Numbered from the stretch's first letter, positions 25,010 to 33,046 are shown. The stretch: DNA of 39,101 nt from Candidatus Aenigmatarchaeota archaeon (GCA_016180945.1 JACPAG010000007.1:1-39101); one strand, 5' to 3'. Numbers and translations are program-made. The notes: generated by a model not told the origin, from the sequence alone.

Positions 25010-25450
25010 ATGAAAGGACAATACAGGCTCGTTAGCGAGGTGCTGCTTTTCGCCGCCGGCGTGGCGATGGCCAGTTTCGTTATTGTCAGTTTTACGTCAG
25101 TCAAAGATGCGATAAGCAAAGGCTCCGTCAGCGACCAGCTTGTGTCTGTCTCGAATCTTATAACAACGTCTTTGGTCAAGGTTTCCCAGAATAACGCCGT
25201 CCTGCGGATAAAAATCCCCGGCGCAATCTCAGGAAAAGGCTATAGAATAAGAGCCGTTGACGGAAACGGCAATCCCTGCGAAAAGGGGAAGGATTGTTTT
25301 CTAAACCTGTCCATCGACGGCGAGAGTTATGCCAGGCAAGTCTTTAATATAAGCCAGAATTATAAAATAACAGGTGACATACCAAGCACCGTAACTTATA
25401 TAGAAATAGTTTCCGCCAACGACGAAATAAGAATACAGAGAGGAGCATAA
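25010..25450 (+). CDS. Pilin-like or accessory membrane protein of the secretion operon
   Basis: A 146-residue protein with an N-terminal hydrophobic helix (SEVLLFAAGVAMASFVIVSF) after a short basic segment, resembling class III pilin or archaellum accessory N-termini. The rest is a small beta-rich ectodomain with two Cys (NPCEKGKDC) that could form a disulfide. It is first in an operon with the ATPase and two membrane platform proteins; its last base overlaps the ATPase start. It is likely a minor pilin or anchoring subunit. Confidence 0.6.
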   Translation: MKGQYRLVSEVLLFAAGVAMASFVIVSFTSVKDAISKGSVSDQLVSVSNLITTSLVKVSQNNAVLRIKIPGAISGKGYRIRAVDGNGNPCEKGKDCFLNLSIDGESYARQVFNISQNYKITGDIPSTVTYIEIVSANDEIRIQRGA

Positions 25451-27375
25451 TGAAAATAAAATATTTCAGCCTTAAAACGCCCCACGGGAGGAAGCGTCTT
25501 GTGCTGCGGCTTTCAAAAGAAACGGTTGTTAAGCCGCTGGCAGAGGAAGTGATGCACGAGATAGAAATAGCGAAGCCGGAAGAAAAAAAGTATCGCCTCA
25601 ATATAAAAATAAAACCAAAAGTCCAAAAAGAGGAAGGTATCAGGAAAGGCTATACTATGACGATGCTCCCGCCTCCTATGGTTTCCGGAGGGGTTTCTGG
25701 TTTTTCGGGTTCGGGTGGTTTTTCAGCTTCGCAAAGCTCTTCGCAGCCCGCAGCATTAGAAGGGGAAGGCAAGTTTTCCATAGTAGGAGCATCTTTACAG
25801 GGAATCGCAATTCCTGAAATAAGAACGCAGGCCGAGGTCTTCAAGGAAAAAGAACTGGAGGCCATGACCAATGAAACAACAGAGGATTTGAAGATAATAG
25901 ACATAAAATATCCGCTTATTCCGTCTAAGCCAAAAACCGGGGAGAGGGTCTTTGCATATGCCCATATAACGTTTGATAAAAGATCAAACGAGCTTGTTTA
26001 TAGCGTCGTGGAACCGAGGCTTGACGAAACCGGGCAGAAACTCCTTGAAGACATCAAGGACTACATCCAGGAGAAAATAAATATAGATTTTTCCCAGGTG
26101 CGCCAAAAAAATGCCATGGGCTACATCGCGGACATATTCGACCTGGCGTTGGAGTACCTGAAGCCGAAAATAGACGAGTCTATGGAAGAGGTGCTCAAGT
26201 ATTACGTATTCCGTGATTTTGTCGGCCTGGAAAAGATAGAGCCTCTTCTTAGCGACAGATTCATTGAGGACATATCATGCGACGGAATCGGCATCAATAT
26301 TTACATTTACCACAGGAACCCGAGATTCGGGACGCTGAAAACAAACGTATCTTTCGGCACCATGGAGGAACTGGACACGTTTGTAAACAAACTGGCTGAG
26401 CGCTGCGGAAGGGTTATATCCATTTCCAAGCCGCTTTTAGACGCAACGCTGCCTGATGGCAGCAGGGTGCAGGCGACATTAGGCAGCGATATAGCCAGGC
26501 GCGGCAGCAATTTCACAGTAAGAATGTTCACAGAAGAGCCGATGACGCCCCTGGACATTATAAGGGGAGGGACGTGCGATGCCAGAATGATGGCATATTA
26601 CTGGCTGCTCATAGAGCACGGTTCCAGTTTCCTTATATCCGGCGGCACAGCAACCGGAAAGACTTCGCTGCTTAATGTGCTCTCGCTTTTCATAAAGCCG
26701 CAGATGAAGATCGTTTCCATAGAAGACACGTCAGAATTGCGTCTCCCTCACGCCCACTGGATTCCGGAAGTTGCCAGAACCCCTATTTCAGAGGAGGGCA
26801 AGGTCGATATGTTCGAACTTCTCAAAGAATCATTAAGGCAGCGGCCGGATTACATAATCGTCGGAGAAGTCCGTGGCCAGGAAGCCTACGTGCTATTCCA
26901 GCAGATGGCCATTGGCCATCCGGGATTGTCCACGATCCATGCAGAAAATTTCTCCAAGCTTATAGACCGCCTGACATCGCCGCCCATAAACCTTCCTCCG
27001 AACCTGCTCGAAAATCTGGATGTCGTAATATTTTTGAGGCGCGTAAAGCACGGCAGAAGGTACATCAGAAGGATAAACACGTCAGTCGAGATAACCGGCT
27101 TTGACCGCCAAAGCACGTTGCCCGTTATGAATGAGATTTTTTCGTGGTCGCCTCACGATGATTCGTTCAAAACCATAAAAAAAAGCATGCTGCTAAGGAA
27201 AATAGCGGCGTTGAGCGGCATGGCAGAGGGCGATATAGAAAAGGAACTGGAAACCCGCGCGAAGGTTTTGGAATGGATGGTGCTCAACAACATAAAAGAC
27301 TACAAAAAGGTTGCTGCAATTATAAATATGTTCTACGCATCAAAGGGGCTTCTTCTGGCAAAACTGGGTGTCTAG
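25450..27375 (+). CDS. Type II/IV secretion ATPase (TadA/ArlI-like)
   Basis: A 641-residue hexameric motor ATPase for pilus, archaellum or secretion assembly. The C-terminal core has Walker A GGTATGKTS (about 398-406), an Asp box around SIEDTSELRLP, Walker B-like YIIVGEVRGQEA (about 468-479) and the His box GHPGLSTIHAEN (about 489-500). The N-terminal domain includes VEPRLDETG and an about 40-residue Gly/Ser/Pro-rich linker (residues 70-105) that is unusual for this family and may separate a dedicated N-terminal module. Gene order with two GspF-like proteins supports an archaeal Tad-like machine. Confidence 0.9.
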   Translation: MKIKYFSLKTPHGRKRLVLRLSKETVVKPLAEEVMHEIEIAKPEEKKYRLNIKIKPKVQKEEGIRKGYTMTMLPPPMVSGGVSGFSGSGGFSASQSSSQPAALEGEGKFSIVGASLQGIAIPEIRTQAEVFKEKELEAMTNETTEDLKIIDIKYPLIPSKPKTGERVFAYAHITFDKRSNELVYSVVEPRLDETGQKLLEDIKDYIQEKINIDFSQVRQKNAMGYIADIFDLALEYLKPKIDESMEEVLKYYVFRDFVGLEKIEPLLSDRFIEDISCDGIGINIYIYHRNPRFGTLKTNVSFGTMEELDTFVNKLAERCGRVISISKPLLDATLPDGSRVQATLGSDIARRGSNFTVRMFTEEPMTPLDIIRGGTCDARMMAYYWLLIEHGSSFLISGGTATGKTSLLNVLSLFIKPQMKIVSIEDTSELRLPHAHWIPEVARTPISEEGKVDMFELLKESLRQRPDYIIVGEVRGQEAYVLFQQMAIGHPGLSTIHAENFSKLIDRLTSPPINLPPNLLENLDVVIFLRRVKHGRRYIRRINTSVEITGFDRQSTLPVMNEIFSWSPHDDSFKTIKKSMLLRKIAALSGMAEGDIEKELETRAKVLEWMVLNNIKDYKKVAAIINMFYASKGLLLAKLGV

Positions 27376-27376
27376 A

Positions 27377-28240
27377 ATGCCTTCTTATGTAAACCTTTCG
27401 TACAGGTTCTTTGGAAAAATAAGCAGGTCCGTGAAGGGCAATTTTCTCGATATAAGGGAGGATCTCCAGCGCGCAAATATAGCCTATACGCTTGAAGAGT
27501 ACTTGTCTACCGCGTTTTTCACAACTGCACTGGCGTTTGTTTTGGAAACAATTTCTTTATCGTTTATTTTCGGCCTGATAAGATTTTCTGTTGTTTCTGC
27601 GCTTCTTCTGTCAATAACGTTGTCACTGGCGATTTCCGGAGTCCTCTTCTTTCTTTTTTACTCTTACCCGGCCGCAGCAGCCAAAACAAGGCAGTCAAAA
27701 ATAAAAAAAATCCTGCCGTTTGCCGTTTCCTATATGGCAACCATATCAAGCTCCCGTTTGCCGCCTATCGTCCTGTTCAGAACGCTTGCCGGCTTCAAAG
27801 AGTACGGTCAGATAGCCGAAGAAGCCGCCAATGTTTCACGGGATGTAGACGTCTTTGGCATGACATTCTCGGCAGCCGTAAAGAAACAGGCAAAAAGATC
27901 CCCATCCACGGAGTTCCGCGAGTTGTTATGGGGCATAAACTCCATTATCGCATCCGGCGGTGATTTGACCTTTTACCTAAAACAGAAGAGCGAGGAAATG
28001 ATGAACGACTACAGGCGGAGAATAAGGAAATATGCCCAGGACTTGTCATTGTTCGTGGAAATATATCTCACGCTGATAATCACGGGCTCGATATTCTTTA
28101 TAGTGCTTTCCTCCATAATTTCCGCAATTTCCGGCGGCTTGGGAACGATATTCGTGCAGGCCTTTGTAGTTTTTATACTGCTGCCGCTGCTGTCCATAGG
28201 CTTCATTATAATCATAAAATCTATATCGCCTGTAGAGTGA
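27377..28240 (+). CDS. Secretion/pilus platform membrane protein 1 (TadB/ArlJ-like)
   Basis: A 287-residue GspF/TadB-type inner-membrane protein. It has two hydrophobic helices around residues 40-95 (TTALAFVLETISLSFIFGL; ALLLSITLSLAISGVLFFLF), a cytoplasmic helical domain (KILPFAVSYMATISSSRLPP, FRELLWGINSIIASGGDL) and two C-terminal helices (IYLTLIITGSIFFIVLSSII; AFVVFILLPLLSIGFIIII). It would form the platform under the ATPase. ATG 27377 follows the ATPase stop by one base; an upstream in-frame GTG at 27368 is the alternative start. Confidence 0.8.
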   Translation: MPSYVNLSYRFFGKISRSVKGNFLDIREDLQRANIAYTLEEYLSTAFFTTALAFVLETISLSFIFGLIRFSVVSALLLSITLSLAISGVLFFLFYSYPAAAAKTRQSKIKKILPFAVSYMATISSSRLPPIVLFRTLAGFKEYGQIAEEAANVSRDVDVFGMTFSAAVKKQAKRSPSTEFRELLWGINSIIASGGDLTFYLKQKSEEMMNDYRRRIRKYAQDLSLFVEIYLTLIITGSIFFIVLSSIISAISGGLGTIFVQAFVVFILLPLLSIGFIIIIKSISPVE

Positions 28241-28297
28241 TTCTTTCGTCCATATATTGGACAAATCTTTATACCCTCTTCTCGCAAATTGTATATC

Positions 28298-29254
28298 GTG
28301 AACCAGATGAAAATAGAAAAAGGCACGGGCATACTTCTTGTTTCTTCTGCGGGATTCGTATTCCTGTTGCTGCTTGCCGTGTTGTTCTCTAGAAATCTTG
28401 CCTTATCGACGAATTTTATTTTCCTGGCTATGATTTTTCTTTTTGTCCCGTATAGCGTATACAAATTCTTTGAGCAGAAGAGGATAAAGGCGTATGAAAA
28501 GGAATTCCCAAGCTTGTTGCGTGACTTGGCAGAATCGCAGCGGGCCGGCTTAAGCATACTCCAGGCCATAAAAGTCGCCACCAGATCTGATTACGGTTCC
28601 TTGACCGACGAAGTAAAAAAAATCAGCAACCAGATAAGCTGGAATGTGCCCCTTGAAGAGATTCTGGGCAACTTTAGAAAAAGGATGAAGAGCAGCGGCC
28701 TTATCGTGCGTTCTATAATGGTCGTAAGCCAGGCAAACAAGTCCGGCGGCAATATAGAAGATACGATGGATTCGTTAGCCAGCAACATAGAAATGATAAG
28801 GGATGTCCAGGAGGAGAAATCAACCTTGCTGAACCAGCAGGTGTTTATGATGTACGCCATCTTCTTTGTTTTTGTCGGCATAACGATAGCGCTTGTAAAG
28901 TTCTTGATACCGATGGTGCAAACGCCGACTGCGCAAACAGGTTTCGCTGGCATTACGCAGGGCATGAACGCCAATCCTTGCTCAGAGTGCGCACAAAGCT
29001 CCAGCATTGCATGTGTAAGCTGCAATGCGTTCTTTGCAGTTTCCGCGGCCCTGGACCTGGGGGCGAAAGAGGAGCCGGCAACGTACTATAAGTCGCTTTT
29101 CTTTGTCATGATAGTCATGCAGGGATTTTTTTCGGGCCTTATAGCCGGTCAGATAGGAGCAGACTCCGTGGCGGCCGGTGTTAAGCACAGCCTCATAATG
29201 TTGCTGAGCGGCGTTTTTGTCTTCATCCTGATTGCTAAAGCTGGTGTAATATGA
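28298..29254 (+). CDS. Secretion/pilus platform membrane protein 2 (TadC/GspF-like)
   Basis: An about 318-residue second platform protein. Two N-terminal helices are followed by the cytoplasmic domain FPSLLRDLAESQRAGLSILQ, RKRMKSSGLIVRSIMVVSQA and GGNIEDTMDSLASNIEMIRD, typical of the GspF/T2SF fold, then helices around AIFFVFVGITIALVKFLI and at the C-terminus. A loop of about 45 residues has four Cys. CTTTATACC near 28267 is a TATA box with a predicted transcript start at the GTG at 28298; ATG 28307 is the alternative start. The internal promoter may let this half of the operon be expressed separately. Confidence 0.75.
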   Translation: MNQMKIEKGTGILLVSSAGFVFLLLLAVLFSRNLALSTNFIFLAMIFLFVPYSVYKFFEQKRIKAYEKEFPSLLRDLAESQRAGLSILQAIKVATRSDYGSLTDEVKKISNQISWNVPLEEILGNFRKRMKSSGLIVRSIMVVSQANKSGGNIEDTMDSLASNIEMIRDVQEEKSTLLNQQVFMMYAIFFVFVGITIALVKFLIPMVQTPTAQTGFAGITQGMNANPCSECAQSSSIACVSCNAFFAVSAALDLGAKEEPATYYKSLFFVMIVMQGFFSGLIAGQIGADSVAAGVKHSLIMLLSGVFVFILIAKAGVI

Positions 29255-29769
29255 AAGGCGTTGTAAACATAGAATTTATTCTTTCAGTTGTTGTTTTTCT
29301 TGGGACGCTGTCGTTCATAACGCTAACCATAGGCAGGGATTCGGCTTTCCTTAGGGAAAGCTCTCTCTACGACAGCTTAAAGGCAAATACGATACAGATT
29401 TCCAATCTTCTTGCTTTCGACAAAGGATTCCCGGAAAACTGGGAAACCGGTGCGATAACGGCAGTAAGGAGGCTAGGGCTGTCAAGCGGCGAAAAATATG
29501 TATTGAGCAGGCAGAAAATAGACAGGCTTCAGGATTTCTGCAAAAAGTCGAATCCCGATTATAAGAAAAACTATGAAAAAATAAAAGAACTCCTTGGCCT
29601 AAGAGGTGACATCAACCTGACGATAGCAACGCCGGATGGTACGTTGCTTGATTGCAGCCCTGCCGTAGAAACACTATTGAAGCCTAAATTTTCTATAGGC
29701 AGAATTATAACCGTCCTGGGTGCAACAGAAAAAAAGATAGGCGAATTCAATATAACAATAATAGGCTGA
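29251..29769 (+). CDS. Pilin-like membrane protein 1
   Basis: A 172-residue protein that overlaps the upstream stop by four bases. After a short N-terminus (MKGVVNIEF) comes one hydrophobic helix (ILSVVVFLGTLSFITLTIG), as in pseudopilins with a G-x-x-x-x-E/F-like start. The ectodomain contains two Cys (DFCKKS and LDCSP) and ends in a strand-rich segment (IGEFNITIIG). It is likely a minor pilin-like subunit of the machine encoded upstream. Confidence 0.6.
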   Translation: MKGVVNIEFILSVVVFLGTLSFITLTIGRDSAFLRESSLYDSLKANTIQISNLLAFDKGFPENWETGAITAVRRLGLSSGEKYVLSRQKIDRLQDFCKKSNPDYKKNYEKIKELLGLRGDINLTIATPDGTLLDCSPAVETLLKPKFSIGRIITVLGATEKKIGEFNITIIG

Positions 29770-29772
29770 ACG

Positions 29773-30885
29773 ATGAAACGAATTATAGTTTATAGGAAAG
29801 GGTTTATAAGAATCCTGGAGGTAATAATCGCGTCGTTGATCCTGCTCGCATCCCTGTCTTTCTTTTTTGCGGCAACCACGACAAAAACAGGCAACGAACT
29901 GGAACAAATGCGCGTTGAAGATGTACTTGCGTCCGTTCAAAAGAGCGGGCTGCTTGAGTCGTTTGTCAAGACCAACGATATAACCGGTCTGAACGCCAAA
30001 TTAAAAGCCCTCATGCCGCAACCGATTGATTTCTCTATTGAGATAAGCGGCATCCCAAACCCGGAGATCCGCATCGGGTGCAATTGCACGGACGCCAAAA
30101 AAACAGAACTGGAAAATATCCTGTCTCCACTAGCATTTTCTTACAAGCAGAGGAGTATAAAGATCGTAATCCAAAAAATAAAATTAGAAGAAATCGCTGG
30201 CGCCACTTTTGATATTTTATTCTTCTTCGATAAAGAATCGATGTTTCATACAAACCCGGATAAACAGGAAAAACTTATAACAAATCTGACACGTTTTTTG
30301 GAAAACGGGACTGTTTTCCTTTTTTCCGACTTGCAAGAAGCTGATGTAATTGATTTGAATACAAAGTATGGACCGCTCAATGGATTTATGGGGCTTAAAT
30401 GGGATGCGGCAGGTGCAAACTTTCATATAGGAGACTTTTATGATACCGGAGACCCAAAGTTTATTTCATACAGGATTGCGGATTACTTTGCCGCAATATC
30501 CGGCGAGAGCAAGAATACAAATTTTATATTTGTAACACCGCCTGTTCCGCTTAAAAATAAAATAGAGGTAGATGCCAGGACAATAATAAAGTCCGTTGGA
30601 GGAAATGGCATATCCTATGTTAAAATAAACAGGGAAATACTCGAAAACGGCAAAGGCCGGTCTGCCTGGTTTGCGAAATACGACAGGGCGCTTCCGCAAA
30701 GCGGCAAAACTGACAGCCTTCTCAAGTCCGCCGTTTTGTGGGCATCCGGCGAAAGGTACAGGATGGACGCGCCTTTCAAGACCATACCAGCCGTGGCATC
30801 GTCAAACCGCTATAGTTATTTCGGCGTCGTTGAAGGGTTTGAGCCTTTCGAAATCAGCCTGCTTGTCTGGAAGATATTTTTCTGA
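29773..30885 (+). CDS. Pilin-like membrane protein 2 with large ectodomain
   Basis: A 370-residue protein starting four bases after the previous stop. It has a basic N-terminus, then GFIRILEVIIASLILLASLS, a prepilin-like hydrophobic helix with Glu after the putative cleavage Gly-Phe. The ectodomain is about 330 residues, with paired Cys in IGCNCTDA and a glutamine-amidotransferase-like or von Willebrand-like alternating pattern (FDILFFFDKESMFHT) that I cannot assign with confidence. Its size suggests a tip or adhesive subunit. Element 30886-31034 is inserted immediately after its stop codon. Confidence 0.6.
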   Translation: MKRIIVYRKGFIRILEVIIASLILLASLSFFFAATTTKTGNELEQMRVEDVLASVQKSGLLESFVKTNDITGLNAKLKALMPQPIDFSIEISGIPNPEIRIGCNCTDAKKTELENILSPLAFSYKQRSIKIVIQKIKLEEIAGATFDILFFFDKESMFHTNPDKQEKLITNLTRFLENGTVFLFSDLQEADVIDLNTKYGPLNGFMGLKWDAAGANFHIGDFYDTGDPKFISYRIADYFAAISGESKNTNFIFVTPPVPLKNKIEVDARTIIKSVGGNGISYVKINREILENGKGRSAWFAKYDRALPQSGKTDSLLKSAVLWASGERYRMDAPFKTIPAVASSNRYSYFGVVEGFEPFEISLLVWKIFF

Positions 30886-31034
30886 AGTATTAGCGATTGT
30901 TTCCAATAAACGAATGATGGTCGGTGTGAGGAGTATGGTGTGTTCACCATACTCCTAGCGTTTGCCTTATATGCCAACAGGCATATAGGTCTACACCGAC
31001 CATCATACTCAGAATGGAAACAATCAGTATTAGC
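30886..31034. mobile_element. Branched palindromic element with perfect 9-bp target-site duplication
   Basis: AGTATTAGC occurs at 30886-30894 and 31026-31034, directly abutting an 11-bp inverted repeat GATTGTTTCCA (30895-30905) / TGGAAACAATC (31015-31025). Inside, ATGATGGTCGGTGT pairs with ACACCGACCATCAT around a three-way junction: AGGAGTATGGTG/CACCATACTCCT (loop TGTT), linker AGCGTTTGC, and CTTATATGCC/GGCATATAG (loop AACA). The 131-bp element has no coding capacity. Confidence 0.7.
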
Positions 31035-31049
31035 AACTGGATATGATTC

Positions 31050-31060
31050 TTAAACCTTTT
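31050..31060 (+). promoter_or_regulatory. TATA box for nmd3
   Basis: CTTAAACCTTT lies about 25 bases before ATG 31076, predicting a leaderless transcript and supporting that start over the upstream in-frame codon at 31043. Confidence 0.5.
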
Positions 31061-31075
31061 CTTGCTACTCTTATC

Positions 31076-31693
31076 ATGTTCTGTATAAAATGCGGTTCTC
31101 CTGCCGTGGCAGAAAATTTTTGCGAAAGGTGTTTTCTGGAAAGGAACAGGCTTTTCGAAATAAAGAACTTTTCCCTGATAGTCTGCAGCGTATGCGGCTC
31201 GCACTACAGTTTTGAAAAGGGCTGGCATAAATCCAGCGCTGAAAATGAAATACTCTGGCGCGTGAAAACAAAAAACCGCGTTACTGGGAAAAAAATAACA
31301 CTCAGGCATGTCGGAAATAAGCTGCTTGCCTCTGTGCAGATGACGGGCTTTATCAGCCCGCTCAGGAAAATGAAGACGGAAACCGCATCTGTAGAGATAG
31401 TTCTAAGGAAACAGAAATGCGACAACTGCATAAAAATCAGCGGCGGCTATTACGAAGCCATGTTCCAGATAAGAGGCATGAAGAAAGAAGAAATACTTAA
31501 GACTATAAAAAATGAAGGCGTCTTGTCGGTGGAAAACAAGGACAACGGGTATAACGTAAAATTCATTAAAAAGCAGGACGCCAAGCGCATCGCAAAAGAC
31601 CTCAAAGACATATATCACGTCAAAGGCACCTTCAAGCTCGTAGGCGAGAAGAAGGGAAAACGGCTTTACAGGTCTTTTTATTCGATTTCATAA
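31076..31693 (+). CDS. NMD3-like ribosome-associated zinc protein
   Basis: A 205-residue archaeal NMD3-family protein. Four N-terminal CXXC-type knuckles are visible: FCIKCGSP, FCERCFLERN, VCSVCGSHYSF and, further on, KQKCDNCIKISGGYYEAM. The eukaryotic relative is the 60S export adaptor; archaeal forms probably act in large-subunit maturation or initiation. ATG 31076 gives a start right before the first zinc knuckle and matches the TATA box at 31050. It is followed by compound hairpins and the aIF1A gene. Confidence 0.85.
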   Translation: MFCIKCGSPAVAENFCERCFLERNRLFEIKNFSLIVCSVCGSHYSFEKGWHKSSAENEILWRVKTKNRVTGKKITLRHVGNKLLASVQMTGFISPLRKMKTETASVEIVLRKQKCDNCIKISGGYYEAMFQIRGMKKEEILKTIKNEGVLSVENKDNGYNVKFIKKQDAKRIAKDLKDIYHVKGTFKLVGEKKGKRLYRSFYSIS

Positions 31694-31708
31694 AGAGGCC
31701 GGAAATCA

Positions 31709-31869
31709 CATCTTCCTTATATACCACCGACTAAAGTCGGTGGTTTGCAAGAAGGACTCTAAGTCCTTCTGCACAGAAGGAACGCGGTTCCTTCTTGTGT
31801 TGGAAGATGGGATCCAGAAGACATTGTATTTCATCTCCTACCTAAAGGTAGGAGTTTTCAATGTCTTCT
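31709..31869. repeat. Compound hairpin region between nmd3 and aIF1A
   Basis: CATCTTCC (31709-31716) pairs with GGAAGATG (31802-31809), enclosing ACCACCGAC/GTCGGTGGT (loop TAAA) and the double-hairpin module at 31746-31799 (AGAAGGAC/GTCCTTCT, GCAC, AGAAGGAAC/GTTCCTTCT, TGTG). A second structure follows: AGAAGACATTG (31816-31826) / CAATGTCTTCT (31859-31869) around CTCCTACC/GGTAGGAG. Both CC-rich hairpins have TAAA-type loops like IS200/IS605 end hairpins. Confidence 0.55.
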
Positions 31870-31885
31870 TAGATAATTATACTTG

Positions 31886-31899
31886 CCTATAAATATTTT
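31886..31899 (+). promoter_or_regulatory. TATA box for aIF1A
   Basis: CCTATAAATATTTT lies about 25 bases before ATG 31918, supporting a leaderless transcript and that start. Confidence 0.55.
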
Positions 31900-31917
31900 C
31901 ACAACGCTTTGTTGTGT

Positions 31918-32208
31918 ATGCCAGAAGGTGAACAGCCGTTTCGCGTCCGGATGCCGAGGGGCAGGGAAGTCTTGGGTGTTATAGAGTCCATGCTCGGCGT
32001 CAATAAAATCCGGGTCAGATGTCAGGACAACAAGGTCCGCATAGTGCGCATCCCAGGCAGGCTCAGAAAGCGCATATGGATGAAAGAAAACGACATCGTT
32101 CTTGTTGAGCCGTGGGAGATACAGAAGGATAAGAGCGGGGATGTTATATGGAAATATTCGCCGACAGAAGCGTCGTGGCTTCGGAGAAAGGGCATACTGA
32201 AGATTTAG
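31918..32208 (+). CDS. Translation initiation factor aIF1A
   Basis: A 96-residue OB-fold factor of the eIF1A/IF1 family that binds the small-subunit A site during initiation. Motifs: FRVRMPRGREVLGVIESMLG, NKIRVRCQDNKVRIVRIPGR, then RKRIWMKENDIVLVEPWEIQ. ATG 31918 fits the family start and the TATA box. The stop codon lies inside the left direct repeat of the element at 32206-32310. In many archaea a RIO kinase gene follows aIF1A; it is missing here. Confidence 0.93.
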   Translation: MPEGEQPFRVRMPRGREVLGVIESMLGVNKIRVRCQDNKVRIVRIPGRLRKRIWMKENDIVLVEPWEIQKDKSGDVIWKYSPTEASWLRRKGILKI

Positions 32209-32310
32209 GCGTGGATACCGTCAACTTAAGGGGTATTGCCCATTGTCAATACCCCAACGCCGATGGTTAGCAATTGCTAACCATCATTAAGTTGACGGTA
32301 TGAGGCATGG
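32206..32310. mobile_element. Three-way-junction element with degenerate 9-bp direct repeat
   Basis: A perfect 15-bp inverted repeat, ATACCGTCAACTTAA (32215-32229) / TTAAGTTGACGGTAT (32287-32301), is abutted by TAGGCGTGG (32206-32214) and GAGGCATGG (32302-32310), matching at 7 of 9 positions. Inside are two hairpins, GGGGTATTG/CAATACCCC and GATGGTTAGC/GCTAACCATC, joined by AACGCC. The left repeat contains the aIF1A stop and the right repeat contains the KH-protein start. Confidence 0.6.
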
Positions 32311-32786
32311 AAATGATAACAACTATAAAAATACCGGAGAAAAGGATGCCAATATTGATAGGCAGCAACGGCGAAACGAAAAGGAAAATAGAGGCTGCAA
32401 CGCATACAAAAATCAGCGTGGGAAGCGAGATAGAAATAAAAGGAGAGGCGTTAAACAGGCTGGACGCGGAAAATATAATAAAAGCCATTGGCCGCGGATT
32501 CTCGCCTGACAAATCCTTGGAACTTCTTGAAGAGGATAAGATTTTATACATTATCCAGTTGCCGGAAAATTCGGAGAACATAAAGTCCAGGATAATAGGG
32601 ACAAACGGCAAAGCGAGGCGAAATCTTGAGAGACTGACAAAAACATACGTGTCGGTTTACGGAAAAACTGTTTCAATAATAGGAAGCTATGAAAACGCCG
32701 AGGCGGCTAAAAACGCCATAGAAAAGTTTATTTCTGGAAGCACACATAAGAACGTATACAGATTTTTGGAATCCCGAAAAATGTGA
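32307..32786 (+). CDS. KH-domain protein, Dim2/Pno1 (KRR1-related) homologue
   Basis: A 159-residue protein with two KH domains. The first has IPEKRMPILIGSNGETKRKI, the second SRIIGTNGKARRNLERLTKT followed by YVSVYGKTVSIIGSYENAEA. This is the archaeal relative of Dim2/Pno1, which binds the 3' end of small-subunit rRNA during maturation. It lies between aIF1A and top6B, a conserved archaeal neighbourhood. The ATG lies in the right direct repeat of the preceding element, and a second in-frame ATG two codons later is possible. Confidence 0.9.
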   Translation: MEMITTIKIPEKRMPILIGSNGETKRKIEAATHTKISVGSEIEIKGEALNRLDAENIIKAIGRGFSPDKSLELLEEDKILYIIQLPENSENIKSRIIGTNGKARRNLERLTKTYVSVYGKTVSIIGSYENAEAAKNAIEKFISGSTHKNVYRFLESRKM

Positions 32787-32846
32787 AAAGATAAATAGAA
32801 GGGATGCGAATAAGATTTGGCAATAAAATTTATCATAACAAAACGA

Positions 32847-33046
32847 TATGGTACTCTACTCTGCTTTTCAGAGTCAAAGGAGCAGAGCGACCAAAAATTG
32901 TAAGATGCAAGAAAAACCCTATGGGTTTTTCTGCACCGAAGGAACTTTGTTCCTTCGTGTGGCGATCGACTCAAGCAAAGACCAAAGGTCTTTGATGCAT
33001 CAAAGGCTTCTGTAGAAGCCTTTGCTTGAACCGAAGGTTAGGGGAT
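32847..33046 (+). ncRNA. Complex structured leader of top6B (motif copy 5, plus a degenerate copy)
   Basis: Three modules in series. First, a degenerate copy: TATGGTACTCTACTCTGC with GCAGAG at 32882-32887. Second, the double-hairpin module at 32906-32961 (AGAAAAACCC/GGGTTTTTCT, GCAC, CGAAGGAAC/GTTCCTTCG, TGTG). Third, a full copy: TGGCGATCGACT from 32960, ATC (32965-32967) pairing with GAT (33044-33046), and AGGGGAT ending at the ATG. The inner stem of the third holds CAAGCAAAG/CTTTGCTTG enclosing two hairpins, plus AACCGAAGGTT. ATC/GAT covaries with CTC/GAG elsewhere. Confidence 0.6.

Noticed and set aside
31709..31869. CRISPR array
   Set aside because: The hairpins differ in sequence and are not separated by uniform spacers.
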